Made by a program: the position numbers and the translations under genes. Positions 1 to 8,306 of a DNA stretch of 64,000 nt are shown here, piece after piece. Below the pieces are notes generated by a model, which made no database searches, was not told where the DNA came from, and worked only from the letters and a program-made list of their open reading frames with translations. The stretch comes from Devosia pacifica. Lineage in GTDB: Bacteria; Pseudomonadota; Alphaproteobacteria; Rhizobiales; Devosiaceae. The stretch is from contig NZ_BMZE01000001.1 of the NCBI RefSeq assembly GCF_014652635.1, forward strand, positions 1,126,051-1,190,050, given 5' to 3'. Every line of letters begins with the position of its first letter. The first letter of the stretch is position 1.

Positions 1-2082
1 CAGCGAGCGCAACTGCTGGAAAACGTTGTTGCCGACATCTATGGGGAAAACACCCTGGTGTCGCAGGGCCTGCTGCCGCCCGAACTGATTGCGCGCAATC
101 CCGAGTTCTTGCGCCCCATGGTCGGAGTAAAGCCGGCAAGCGGGCACTATCTGCACTTTTGCGCTTTCGAGCTGGGCCGCGGACCGGACGGTACATGGTG
201 GGTGCTTGGGGACCGAACCCAGGCCCCGTCCGGCGCCGGCTTCGCTCTCGAAAACCGCGTCGCCACAACGCGCGCCCTTTCCGAAATCTATAATGGGATG
301 AACATTCACCGGTTGGCCGGCTTCTTTCGCGATTTTCGCGATGCCGTATTGGCACAGGGCAAACGGCTCGAAGGGCGCGTCGGCATCCTCACGCCCGGCC
401 AGCACAACGAGACCTATTTCGAACACGCCTATATTGCCCGTTATCTCGGCTTCATGCTGCTCGAGGGCGAGGATCTGGTGGTCGAGGAAGGCCAGGTGAT
501 GGTCCGCACCGTCGCCGGGCTGCGTCCGGTCAGCGTTCTCTGGCGCCGCATGGACGACAGCTTCGTCGACCCGCTCGAGCTGCGTTACGACAGCCGTATC
601 GGCACGCCGGGCATGGTCGAGGCCCTCCGCCAGCAATCGATATCGATGATCAACGCTCTCGGTTCGGGCGTTCTTGAAACGCGTGCTCTGGCCGCCTTCA
701 TGCCACGCCTGGCGCGCCATTTTCTCGATACCGATCTCGAATTGCCGGGGATCGCCACGTGGTGGTGCGGCCAGCCTGCTGAGCGGCAGCACGTCCTCGA
801 CAATTTCGACACTATGGTGCTGGGCCAGGCGTTCTCGACCACACTGCCACTCGATGACCCGCGTGGCACGGCGCTCGGCGCGGACGTGCCGGATGACCAG
901 AAGGCGGCGCTTCGTGAGCGTCTGGCAACCAACGGCGTCTACTATGTCGGCCAGGAACTCGTGCGCCTCTCGACCGCGCCGGTCTATGTCGATGGTCGCC
1001 TGGAAGCGCGTCCGATAACGCTGCGTGTCTACGCCGCCCGCACCGAACACGGCTGGACAATCATGCCGGGCGGGTTTGCCCGCGTCGGCTCTGCATCTGG
1101 CGATACGGCCGCCCTTTCCATGCAGCGCGGTGGCCAGGCCGCAGACGTTTGGGTTATCAGTTCTTCTCCTGTCGAACGCGTCTCGCTGCTGCCGCAGGAC
1201 GGCGAGCGCCTGGTCCGCAATCAGCCTGGCAATCTGCCAAGCCGCGCCGCGGATAACCTCATCTGGCTCGGGCGCTACATAGAGCGCTGTGAAAGCACGG
1301 TGCGCATTCTACGCGCCTATAATGCGCGCCTTGCAGAGCTGTCCAATCCGCAACTGCCGGTATTGGTCCACACGCGCGATTATCTCGAATCCGTCGACGT
1401 TGACGCGACCGAGCCACTTCCGACAGCGCTGCTGCAGGCAATCGACAGCGCCGTATTCAGTGCCGGCCAGATCCGGGACAGGTTCTCGCCGGATGGATGG
1501 CTGGCCCTTTCCGATCTGCAAAAATCTGCCCGACGCCTGGCGGGCCGCGTTCGTGCCGGCGACGATGCCACCCGGTCGATGACGGTGTTGCTGCGCAAGC
1601 TCGCCGGCTTTTCGGGCCTCGTGCACGAGAACATGTATCGTTTTGCCGGCTGGCGCTTTCTCGAACTCGGGCGCCGTCTCGAGCGCGCCATTCACATGGC
1701 ACGCACTGTTGCCTTCTACACCTCGCCCGATGCACCCGACGGCTCTGTCGAGATCCTTCTGGAGATCGGCGATAGCGTCATGTCACATCGCAGGCGCTAC
1801 TCGGTCAGTGCCGGTGCCCAAAGCGCCATTGACCTCTTGGTCCTTGATCAGCTCAATCCGCGATCAGTGTTGTTTCAGTTGACTGAGCTCAGCGAGCAGA
1901 TCGAGGCCCTGCCAGGCGGCGTCGAGGACGGGCAATTGTCCCCTGCCGCCAGATGTGCCCTACAGCTGCATACCCAGCTGGTTGTGGCCGAACCGGCAGA
2001 ATTCACTCAGGAAAGGCTGGACGCCCTGGCTGATGACCTCAGTACACTCGCAGATCTGTTGGCCGCGGCGTATTTCACCTGA
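1..2082 (+). CDS. Circularly permuted ATP-grasp / Alpha-E fusion protein (5' partial)
   Basis: The reading frame is open from base 1, so the N-terminus lies outside the window; 693 residues are visible. The first ~390 visible residues resemble the circularly permuted ATP-grasp type 2 domain (DUF404/407 family). From about residue 410 (motif NLIWLGRYIERCE) an all-helical Alpha-E (DUF403) domain follows. Families of this type are usually two separate proteins or one fusion of ~830 residues, so roughly 140 residues are missing. The stop overlaps the start of the transglutaminase gene (TGATG), indicating coupled translation. ATP-grasp, Alpha-E and transglutaminase genes recur together as a predicted peptide-ligating or peptide-modifying system. 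The substrate is unknown, so the biochemical role stays an inference. Confidence 0.85.
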   Translation, partial: QRAQLLENVVADIYGENTLVSQGLLPPELIARNPEFLRPMVGVKPASGHYLHFCAFELGRGPDGTWWVLGDRTQAPSGAGFALENRVATTRALSEIYNGMNIHRLAGFFRDFRDAVLAQGKRLEGRVGILTPGQHNETYFEHAYIARYLGFMLLEGEDLVVEEGQVMVRTVAGLRPVSVLWRRMDDSFVDPLELRYDSRIGTPGMVEALRQQSISMINALGSGVLETRALAAFMPRLARHFLDTDLELPGIATWWCGQPAERQHVLDNFDTMVLGQAFSTTLPLDDPRGTALGADVPDDQKAALRERLATNGVYYVGQELVRLSTAPVYVDGRLEARPITLRVYAARTEHGWTIMPGGFARVGSASGDTAALSMQRGGQAADVWVISSSPVERVSLLPQDGERLVRNQPGNLPSRAADNLIWLGRYIERCESTVRILRAYNARLAELSNPQLPVLVHTRDYLESVDVDATEPLPTALLQAIDSAVFSAGQIRDRFSPDGWLALSDLQKSARRLAGRVRAGDDATRSMTVLLRKLAGFSGLVHENMYRFAGWRFLELGRRLERAIHMARTVAFYTSPDAPDGSVEILLEIGDSVMSHRRRYSVSAGAQSAIDLLVLDQLNPRSVLFQLTELSEQIEALPGGVEDGQLSPAARCALQLHTQLVVAEPAEFTQERLDALADDLSTLADLLAAAYFT

Positions 2083-2960
2083 TGCTGTATGATATCCGCC
2101 TGGAACTTCACTATGACTACGACGCACCGGTCAGCGGCGGACGGCACCTGATCCGCGTGCAGCCGATCTCCCGCCCGGGTTCGCAACGTGTTATCGCTGC
2201 ATCGCTTCGGTGTGACCCGGCGCCCTCGGTCGAACATCGCTACGACGATTATTTCGGCAACGCGGTCACCAGCATAGTATTGCGCGAGCCGCATGAAAGC
2301 CTCGACATCCGTCTCGCAGCGCGGGTGCAGGTTGATGACCTTCATCCTCCGGCTGATCTGTCGCCGACCATCGAAGGGCTGCAGCAGGATCTTTCGCGCC
2401 ATTGGTCGGTTTCACCCGATAGCCCCCACCATTTCCTCGCCAGTTCGCCACGCGTCCCACTAGACACCGAGATCACTGAGTTCGCGCGCGCCTCGCTTGA
2501 TGCATCGCCGTCCGTGCGGGCAACAGCGATGGATTTGTGCAAGCGGATCAATGCCGAGTTCGCCTACGATCCGGAAGCCACCGACGTAGAGACCGGCCCC
2601 CGCGAGGCCTTCCTGCTAAAAAAGGGCGTTTGTCAGGATTTTGCGCATCTGATGATCTGCGGCTTGCGTGGTTTGGGAATACCCGCTGGATATGTCAGTG
2701 GCTTCCTGCGGACCAACCCGCCCCCAGGAAAACCGCGGCTTGAGGGCGCCGATGCCATGCACGCCTGGGTGCGGGTCTGGTGCGGGCTCGACATGGGCTG
2801 GCAGGCTTTCGATCCGACCAACGCCATCGAGGCTGCCGGCGATCATATTGAGATTGGTTATGGGCGCGATTACGCCGACATTTCTCCGATTGTGGGAGTG
2901 CTCAAGACCAGCGGCTCGCACGCCACGCGACAATCCGTTGACGTGATCCGGCTGGATTAG
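2082..2960 (+). CDS. Transglutaminase-like cysteine protease family protein
   Basis: This 292-residue protein has an N-terminal beta-rich bacterial transglutaminase N domain (residues 1-80) and a transglutaminase-like core. The catalytic triad is visible as Cys in KKGVCQDFAH (about residue 184), His in DAMHAWVRV and Asp in FDPTNA. No signal peptide is seen, so it is probably cytoplasmic. Its start overlaps the stop of the upstream ATP-grasp/Alpha-E gene by one base. In the established gene neighbourhood it is thought to act with the ATP-grasp ligase in making or cleaving isopeptide bonds. A protease/amidase rather than a crosslinking activity is more likely, but the substrate is unknown. Confidence 0.88.
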   Translation: MLYDIRLELHYDYDAPVSGGRHLIRVQPISRPGSQRVIAASLRCDPAPSVEHRYDDYFGNAVTSIVLREPHESLDIRLAARVQVDDLHPPADLSPTIEGLQQDLSRHWSVSPDSPHHFLASSPRVPLDTEITEFARASLDASPSVRATAMDLCKRINAEFAYDPEATDVETGPREAFLLKKGVCQDFAHLMICGLRGLGIPAGYVSGFLRTNPPPGKPRLEGADAMHAWVRVWCGLDMGWQAFDPTNAIEAAGDHIEIGYGRDYADISPIVGVLKTSGSHATRQSVDVIRLD

Positions 2961-2977
2961 CTCCTGCACAGGTTGAC

Positions 2978-3003
2978 GGAACCAAAGTTGGCCTTTTCCC
3001 GTT
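2978..3003 (+). promoter_or_regulatory. EcfG-type general stress promoter (GGAAC-N17-CGTT)
   Basis: An exact -35 GGAAC lies at 2978-2982 and an exact -10 CGTT at 3000-3003, separated by 17 bases. This is the established consensus for the alphaproteobacterial general stress sigma factor EcfG, which is encoded in this window. The first downstream gene begins at 3083 with a strong ribosome binding site, leaving a leader of about 70 bases. Confidence 0.8.
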
Positions 3004-3082
3004 ACTTGTCCCGAATGCAGCATATGTTGCATCTCATCCAGAAGTCGGACATCGAGCGCCGACGGACAAGGAGGACTTGCAG

Positions 3083-3241
3083 ATGTCCAAAGCAAAACGC
3101 AACGCCGAAAAAGTTGTTACTGCTACCTGGCCGCCTAAAGGTTTTGACGGACAGACGCATTATGCCGACCTCTTGAAAGCGCTCCTGCCCGCCATGCTTA
3201 TTCTGACTGCGGGAGCGGTCCTGTTGGTCGGGATGCACTGA
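3083..3241 (+). CDS. Small single-pass membrane protein, stress-regulated (52 aa)
   Basis: The product has 52 residues: a basic, polar N-terminal half and one hydrophobic segment at about residues 31-50. The start is chosen because AAGGAGG at 3068-3074 sits eight bases upstream. The gene follows an exact EcfG-type promoter at 2978-3003 and precedes the DUF3309 gene by 37 bases, so the two probably form one transcript. I do not recognise a named family. Small one-helix proteins are common members of alphaproteobacterial stress regulons, which makes membrane association under stress the likely context, without a known activity. Confidence 0.7.
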   Translation: MSKAKRNAEKVVTATWPPKGFDGQTHYADLLKALLPAMLILTAGAVLLVGMH

Positions 3242-3278
3242 TCAAAGCAGGCGGAACAGCTTTAAATCGGAGGCTTAA

Positions 3279-3437
3279 ATGACGTTAGGCACAATCCTTC
3301 TCATTATTCTCATTATTCTGCTGATCGGCGCGCTCCCGACATGGGGTTATTCGCGCGGGTTCGGCTACTTCCCGTCCGGCATCATCGGCGTTGTGCTTGT
3401 TGTCGTTCTCATTCTCATTCTGATGGGAACCATATAA
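3279..3437 (+). CDS. DUF3309 family small membrane protein
   Basis: This 52-residue, almost wholly hydrophobic protein has the DUF3309 pattern: an N-terminal membrane helix (residues 3-18), the conserved P-T-W-G-Y turn (residues 20-24) and G-Y-x-P-S-G (residues 29-34) leading into a second helix. A Shine-Dalgarno-like CGGAGG at 3269-3274 precedes the ATG by four bases. Its place 37 bases behind the 52-residue membrane protein suggests co-transcription from the EcfG-type promoter at 2978. DUF3309 proteins are widespread in proteobacteria, often near stress genes, and their function is not known. Confidence 0.8.
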   Translation: MTLGTILLIILIILLIGALPTWGYSRGFGYFPSGIIGVVLVVVLILILMGTI

Positions 3438-3539
3438 GGCGCGGCACCATTTACGAAACACAGGCGCTGGTTCAAAACCGACCCTTTTTGGGAAGCGCTT
3501 AGCGGGACAAGGACGCCCCCCTTTGGCCCGCACTACAAG

Positions 3540-3576
3540 GCTCCGGTTCGCTCCCCCTGCGAACCGGAGCTTTTTC
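3540..3576 (+). terminator. Rho-independent terminator
   Basis: A perfect 12-bp stem (GCTCCGGTTCGC at 3540-3551, GCGAACCGGAGC at 3559-3570) with a 7-base loop is followed by TTTTTCTT. It closes the two-gene unit 3083-3437 just before the next EcfG-type promoter. Confidence 0.9.
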
Positions 3577-3591
3577 TTGCCCGGACTCGCT

Positions 3592-3617
3592 GGAACCCCT
3601 TGGGAACGCTATACGTT
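3592..3617 (+). promoter_or_regulatory. EcfG-type general stress promoter (GGAAC-N17-CGTT)
   Basis: Exact GGAAC at 3592-3596 and exact CGTT at 3614-3617 with a 17-base spacer. It begins directly after a strong terminator and ends 30 bases before the ATG at 3648, so it should drive the DUF883-like gene and the membrane protein behind it. Confidence 0.82.
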
Positions 3618-3647
3618 ATTGAGCGTAACACCAACTGGAGCGTCAAC

Positions 3648-4010
3648 ATGGCCAGCAACCCGGAAAAAGATGAAGCTGCTGCACGGTTCGCAGAAGCAAA
3701 AGGCGATATCGATGAGCGCAAGCTCGAAGTACAGGTTGCCCAGCTGCAGGAAGATTTGCGCGGCATCGCAGACACCCTGAAACATCTTACTGGAGAACGG
3801 GTATCTGGCGCCCAGCGCTCGGCCAGCGCCGAGTTCCGCAATTTCCAACGCCGTGCGACGAATTCCATCAACGATACGATCGAAGACATCGAGGACCAGG
3901 CGAGCGAACTGGAACTGGAGTTGAAGGACCGTATCCGTGAGAAACCGTTCGCGTCGGTCTTTGCTGCTCTCGGGATCGGCTACCTTCTGGCGCTCATCTC
4001 GCGCCACTGA
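3648..4010 (+). CDS. DUF883/ElaB-YqjD-like inner-membrane-anchored protein
   Basis: The 120-residue product is a long, charged, coiled-coil-prone helix (residues 1-95) with a C-terminal membrane anchor (about residues 98-116, preceded by R-E-K-P-F). This is the DUF883/ElaB layout; the E. coli members YqjD and ElaB are stationary-phase, ribosome-associated tail-anchored proteins. An upstream in-frame start at 3600 is less likely because it would lie inside the EcfG-type promoter at 3592-3617. The downstream gene starts six bases after the stop and is presumably co-transcribed. Stress-regulated control is inferred from the promoter; the function itself is not shown by the sequence. Confidence 0.75.
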   Translation: MASNPEKDEAAARFAEAKGDIDERKLEVQVAQLQEDLRGIADTLKHLTGERVSGAQRSASAEFRNFQRRATNSINDTIEDIEDQASELELELKDRIREKPFASVFAALGIGYLLALISRH

Positions 4011-4015
4011 TCGGC

Positions 4016-4444
4016 ATGAGGATCCTTTTCTCCATCCTCTCTGTCTTCGGCGTGGAGACAGAAGCGGCTATAGACAATCTGCGGCGCGCGACGTTCTTCA
4101 ACGTCGCCGTTGCGGTTTGTCTTCTTATCGCCGCCATTTTCCTGCTTGTCGCGGGCTACATCGCGTTGGGAACGGCCATCGGACCGCTATATGCAGCGCT
4201 GGCCATCGCGGCCGGCGCCCTCGTGCTCGGCCTTATCGTTCATCTTCTGCGGCATGTCGGTGCCGCGAAGAGAGAGCGGGAGCGTGCGCGTCGTCGGCGC
4301 GATGAAGCCGGCACGATTGCAACGTCGGCGGCAGTAACGGCAGCGCCATTGGTCCTCAGATCGGGCCTCGGGCGTATCCTTGCTTTGCCTGCGCTGGCAG
4401 CTGTGGCGTACTTCGCCCTGTCGCGGTCGCGCGACCGCGACTGA
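4016..4444 (+). CDS. Phage-holin-superfamily-like (DUF1469/YqjE type) membrane protein
   Basis: This 142-residue protein has two hydrophobic hairpin helices (about residues 28-50 and 54-80), a very basic stretch (about residues 84-95, rich in K/R/E) and a third hydrophobic segment near the C-terminus (about residues 117-134). The arrangement resembles YqjE/holin III superfamily proteins, which typically follow DUF883/YqjD genes, exactly as here (five-base gap). It is almost certainly co-expressed with the upstream gene from the EcfG-type promoter at 3592. It converges with the HWE kinase gene, whose repaired stop would fall at 4452. No phage genes are nearby, so the holin name reflects fold only. 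Confidence 0.7.
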   Translation: MRILFSILSVFGVETEAAIDNLRRATFFNVAVAVCLLIAAIFLLVAGYIALGTAIGPLYAALAIAAGALVLGLIVHLLRHVGAAKRERERARRRRDEAGTIATSAAVTAAPLVLRSGLGRILALPALAAVAYFALSRSRDRD

Positions 4445-4451
4445 AACGGAC

Positions 4452-5962
4452 CTACTCTGCCGGCTCTGCCGGCAGAGGCAACCAGATGTCCGCCCGTACG
4501 CCATCCGGGTCAAGCTGAACTCAACCGAACTATCAAGAACCTTTGCAAGGCTGCGTTCAATCAGCTTGATTCCGAGGCCGGAAGCCTCTGGTTTGGTCAG
4601 CGTGCTGGCGTCGGTTTCTTTCCAGCGCATCATAAGGCCACCGTCAACAAGCGACCAATGAAGCGAGACAAGGCCACTGTCTCCCAACCAGGCGCCATGC
4701 TTATAGGCATTGGTGGTCAGCTCGTGAATGATCAGACCAAGCCCCAGCGCGTGATCTGCGGGCAGCAACACATCCGGGCCTTGAACGTCGGCGCGATCAG
4801 GAGCCTTTATGAAGTCGGGCCCTAGCTCGGATGCAATGATCTCGTACAGCCGAATACCGCGCCAATCATTGTCAGCGAGCAGAACGTGCGCATCAGAGAG
4901 TGTCCTTAGCCGGCCGGAAAAGGCTTCCATGAACGCGGCCGGGTCCGGTGTCTGCCGAATCGTTTGCCGAGCGACGGATTGAATCATCGCCAAGGTGTTC
5001 TTGACCCGATGATTAAGCTCACGCAGCAACAGACGCGTCTGGTCAGCGGAACGTTTTGACGCGCTGATGTCGAGCGCTACGCCCATCATCAATGTCGGAG
5101 CCCCGGCCGCATCGCGTTGGTAAACACGTCCACGCGTCATCAGCCAGCGCTGGGAGTCCGAGACCCGCAACTCGGCAACATGATCATCGCCACGCTCAAA
5201 CGCGCCCTCGATCGATCCCTGCATGGCAGCACGGTCATCTTCGGCGGTGCGCTGCAGCACCCGGTCCATCGTGACATCGTCATTGGCAGCGAAGCCATAC
5301 ATTTCGCGAAAGGTCTCGTTGCAGTCGACCGCACCGGTCTTCACGTCCCAAACCCAGCTGCCCACCTTCCCGGCTTCCAGAGTAAGAGCGTGACGCCACT
5401 CTTCCCGCATCAGGTCGGCGGCAGTCCGAGCCCGCACCAGGGCTTCGTTCTTCAACCCGATCAGGGCACCAGCGACAGCAGCCAAATCCTTTAACTGATC
5501 AATCTGATCGCCATCCACATGCTCTCGCGGAGCGACGTCGAGCACACATAGGGTACCTAGCCGCTGGCCCTGAACAACGATGGGCGCCCCGGCATAGAAT
5601 CTGATCCTGAAATCCCCGGTGACGAAAGGGTTCGACACAAACCGCTCGTCCTTGAGCATATCCGGGACAATAAAGTGGTCCGTTTCGGCTGCCAGGGTAT
5701 GCGCACAAAACGCGATATCCACTGGCGTCTCCTCGAGTTCAGAAACGCCGAAGCAGGACTTGAACCACTGCCGCCGCTCATCGAGCAAAGACACAAGAGC
5801 ATATTTTGCGCCGAAGACGCGCGCCGCAACTGCGGTCAGCCGGTCAAAATCAGGGTCAGGGGACGAATCCATGATCCCGAGGTCCTCAAGAACCTCGCGG
5901 CGTGCCACATCCTCCAGCGCTGCCATTATTTCCTCCGATAAAGGAGGCGATGCATCCGTCAA
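4452..5962 (-). CDS. HWE-family sensor histidine kinase, GAF-PAS, with 3' frameshift
   Basis: Residues 22-170 form a GAF domain, 195-300 a PAS domain, and from 310 an HWE kinase core with phosphoacceptor His318 (LNHRVKN) and the family W-x-E motif (RWKETD). It would phosphorylate a response regulator, typically PhyR-like. After VEFSLT the frame breaks: shifting by one base at the GGG run 4507-4509 restores a normal ending (DGVRADIWLPLPAEPAE) and a TAG at 4452-4454. Read without correction, the frame continues to 4187 with ~90 meaningless residues antisense to the neighbouring gene. The restored protein is 503 residues. A sequencing error or a real recent frameshift are both possible; most of the kinase core is intact either way. 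No EcfG-type promoter was found upstream. Confidence 0.85.
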
Positions 5963-6063
5963 GTCAGGTCCCGACTCTCATTCGAACTCGATACGAAGTC
6001 TTGTGCATAACACACAATTCTACAGCGTAATCACGCATGCGTTGCACGGTTTCAAAAACCATA

Positions 6064-6984
6064 TCAAGCAGTCTCAACACGTTGCGCAACCCGTGGCACA
6101 ATCACTTTTAGCGCCCTTGCGTGCAGTTGCACCTCGACTTCGCGCTCGAGCGTCACCAGTTCCCCGTCGATCACTGCATATGCATTCTTCTTGCGCTTGG
6201 GGAAGCGAAGGACCACTTGCGAGACCCGCGCTTCTGAGACCATCGGGTTCCCATTCCAGGTGCCGCGCATCACATCGACGCCGAGCCGGATCAACTCTCT
6301 CGTATTCATCGTACTGGCAATGTAAACGCCCAGAACCCCGGCGTGAAGTTCATCGGCATGCGGGATGTGCCCGGTCCCAAAAGGGTTGTTGGAAACCGAA
6401 AGGCCGACGGTTCGCCTGCTCTGCGTGCCTTCGGGAGTTTTCAGCTCCACCTCGAACTCCGGCGGCTCGATCACTGCGGAGCTGATAGCACGAAACGAGG
6501 CCATGATTTTGCCAATGCGACTGCGATAAGGAAACGTCTCCCTCACACGCACCAGCCGCGCGTGGATGCCGACACTGAATTGGTGCACGAAGGTGCGGTC
6601 ATTGGCGGTCGCGATGTCCACCGCGTCGACGTCACCCTCGGCGATGGCTTCAAGTGCCTCGTAAAGATCAAGCGGAAGCTTGAGCGAGCGAGCAAACAGA
6701 TTCATTGTGCCGGCGGGCAAGACCGCTAGAGGCATCTGGTTCTTGAAGGCGATAGCGGCGGCCGTCGACACAGTTCCGTCGCCTCCACCCGCAATCAACG
6801 CATCGACCTCGCTGCTCGATGCGGCCTCTTCGAGCGCTTCCACGATCTCCTTGCCGGGTACTATCCTGCAACTGAACTCGTGACCGTTGTCTTCAAATAT
6901 CCGGCGTGAATCTTGGCAGAACTCCTCGAGATCCATTGTGCGCAAGGTGCCACCATCACGATTGAGTATGGCGAGATAGTGCAC
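6064..6984 (-). CDS. Diacylglycerol/lipid kinase catalytic domain protein (DagK/YegS/BmrU type)
   Basis: This 306-residue protein has the DAGK catalytic signature G-G-G-D-G-T at residues 66-71, followed by the P-A-G-T-x-N motif (residues 91-96) and a C-terminal beta domain ending in a basic stretch. Such enzymes phosphorylate diacylglycerol or related lipids with ATP at the inner membrane face and are usually ~300 residues. The gene stands alone on the minus strand and has its own exact EcfG-type promoter at 7023-7047, about 40 bases from the ATG. Membrane-lipid remodelling as part of the general stress response is therefore a reasonable inference. The actual lipid substrate cannot be told from the sequence. 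Confidence 0.87.
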   Translation of the reverse strand: MHYLAILNRDGGTLRTMDLEEFCQDSRRIFEDNGHEFSCRIVPGKEIVEALEEAASSSEVDALIAGGGDGTVSTAAAIAFKNQMPLAVLPAGTMNLFARSLKLPLDLYEALEAIAEGDVDAVDIATANDRTFVHQFSVGIHARLVRVRETFPYRSRIGKIMASFRAISSAVIEPPEFEVELKTPEGTQSRRTVGLSVSNNPFGTGHIPHADELHAGVLGVYIASTMNTRELIRLGVDVMRGTWNGNPMVSEARVSQVVLRFPKRKKNAYAVIDGELVTLEREVEVQLHARALKVIVPRVAQRVETA

Positions 6985-7022
6985 TTGGACTCCTTGGGAG
7001 ATACTGGATGGTAACGGCCATT

Positions 7023-7047
7023 AACGGCTACTGGCTGGTATCGTTCC
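7023..7047 (-). promoter_or_regulatory. EcfG-type general stress promoter for the lipid kinase gene
   Basis: Read on the minus strand, GGAAC (7047-7043) and CGTT (7026-7023) are separated by 16 bases, an exact consensus match. It overlaps the intergenic space just downstream of the Crp/Fnr gene and directs transcription into the lipid kinase gene starting at 6984. Confidence 0.8.
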
Positions 7048-7055
7048 TGGAACAG

Positions 7056-7811
7056 TCAAAGCAGCGGTCGTACGCGCTCGTCGAGCCCGTGCCACCCGGC
7101 AATCTTGGAGAGTTTCTCCGCATCGAGTACCTCGCACGCGCCGCCGAGCCAGCGGATCGCGCCGCGTTCCATCAGTCGCTTGATGGTCTTGTTGGTATGA
7201 ACGATTGAAAGCCCCAGCGTGTCTGCCACATGCGTTTGCGTGATCGGAATGTAGTTGGTGCTGTTGCTCGGATAGATCGTGGTGCCCGCGCGCGCATGCA
7301 GAAATGCCAGCAGATATGCCGCGCGTTCCAGCGCCGAGCGCCGCCCGAGGCTGAGCAGATGTTCGTCCAGCATGCGTTCCTCGCGCGAGGACAGCCATGT
7401 AACATCGAAGCCGAGTGTGGGGTGCTTGGCATACAATTCCATCAGCCGATCCCGTGGAAACACACACAGCGTGATCGAGGTGAGCGCCTCCACCGAGTGC
7501 TCCATCTCACCCATCACAGTGCCCTGAAGACCGATAAGGTCACCAGGCAAGAGATAATTGAGGACCTGCCGCCGGCCATCCTCCAGCGTTTTGTAACGGA
7601 AAGCCCAGCCAGAAAGCACAGTGTAAAGGTTCGGAGACAGGTGCCCCTCTGAAAGAATCGTCGATCCGGCTCCGACCAGGATTTCCCCGGTCTTGAAATC
7701 TTCCATGAACGCCAGTTCTTCGGCAGTGAAACTGCGGAAGCACGGGTTCAGATTGAGCGGACATTCACGGCACCCAACCCTCCGATCGTTTTTCGGTAGA
7801 ATCTGGTTCAT
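7056..7811 (-). CDS. Crp/Fnr family transcriptional regulator with N-terminal cysteines
   Basis: The 251-residue protein has a cyclic-nucleotide-binding-like beta barrel (about residues 30-150) and a C-terminal winged helix (about residues 165-235) with recognition-helix sequence THVADTLGLSIVHTNKTIKRL. Three N-terminal cysteines occur at C14, C17 and C24 (C-x2-C-x6-C), reminiscent of FNR-type proteins, but a fourth conserved central cysteine suited to a 4Fe-4S cluster is not clearly seen. It may sense redox state or oxygen, or be a cluster-less member. It sits between the stress-regulated lipid kinase gene and a degenerate receiver gene. A short inverted repeat (AGTTC-N4-GAACT, 7880-7893) in the divergent region upstream could be an operator. 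Confidence 0.86.
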   Translation of the reverse strand: MNQILPKNDRRVGCRECPLNLNPCFRSFTAEELAFMEDFKTGEILVGAGSTILSEGHLSPNLYTVLSGWAFRYKTLEDGRRQVLNYLLPGDLIGLQGTVMGEMEHSVEALTSITLCVFPRDRLMELYAKHPTLGFDVTWLSSREERMLDEHLLSLGRRSALERAAYLLAFLHARAGTTIYPSNSTNYIPITQTHVADTLGLSIVHTNKTIKRLMERGAIRWLGGACEVLDAEKLSKIAGWHGLDERVRPLL

Positions 7812-7909
7812 CTTTCACGTCCATTGCGCGCACACAAGCCGCCGCATGTCATAGTTAAATGACAGGGTACCCGGAAATCAGTTCATAAGAACTCAAACTG
7901 GGAGACTGC

Positions 7910-8305
7910 ATGCTGAGCGGCAAGCCTACACTCATTCTCGAGGCCGAATATCTGATCGCCCTCGACATACAGCGGATACTCGATGCGCACAATCCGGGTG
8001 AGGTTGTGATAACCCACACCGCCGAGGCCGCACAAATCAGCTTAAGTCGGTCGGCGACCCCGGCCCTGGCGATCGTGGAAGTGCGCGCGAAAGCACCCCA
8101 GACGTTCACACTAGTGAAAATGCTTGAAGAAGCTGCGGTTCCGACGGTGGTCACAACGTCTGAAGGCCGGGTGCGCCAGGCTGTTCATGCCGAGCACGAC
8201 GTCCCGGTGCTTGTAAAGCCGTTCTCGGATGCGGCCTTGCTGGACGCCATCAAGATTGCTCTGGCCCGCAGCGAAGGGCCAGAGCTTTGTGCACCACAAG
8301 CGTAG
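7910..8305 (+). CDS. Degenerate receiver-domain protein (pseudo-response regulator)
   Basis: This single-domain 131-residue protein aligns with the receiver fold of alphaproteobacterial response regulators but has lost key residues. The usual acidic pair reads E11-A12-E13, and the phosphoacceptor aspartate position reads LAIVEVRAK, with Glu57 in its place. The conserved lysine is kept in VLVKPF (about residue 103). Glu at the acceptor site can mimic permanent phosphorylation, though a non-phosphorylated docking protein is equally possible. It converges with ecfG (one-base gap). Its location beside nepR-ecfG-phyR suggests a link to the general stress pathway, an inference from context only. 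Confidence 0.75.
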   Translation: MLSGKPTLILEAEYLIALDIQRILDAHNPGEVVITHTAEAAQISLSRSATPALAIVEVRAKAPQTFTLVKMLEEAAVPTVVTTSEGRVRQAVHAEHDVPVLVKPFSDAALLDAIKIALARSEGPELCAPQA

Positions 8306-8306
8306 A

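Noticed and set aside
3603..3627. Second GGAAC with CGTA at 16 bases, overlapping the promoter at 3592
   Set aside because: The -10 is imperfect, and the overlapping element at 3592-3617 matches exactly.
4016..4444. Prophage remnant suggested by the holin-like gene
   Set aside because: No other phage gene is nearby; the protein pairs with a DUF883-like gene as the non-phage YqjD/YqjE pair does.
4187..4451. Extension of the HWE kinase frame to 4187
   Set aside because: The extra residues are basic, Arg/Cys-rich and unlike any kinase end, and overlap a well-supported gene on the other strand; a one-base frameshift explains them better.
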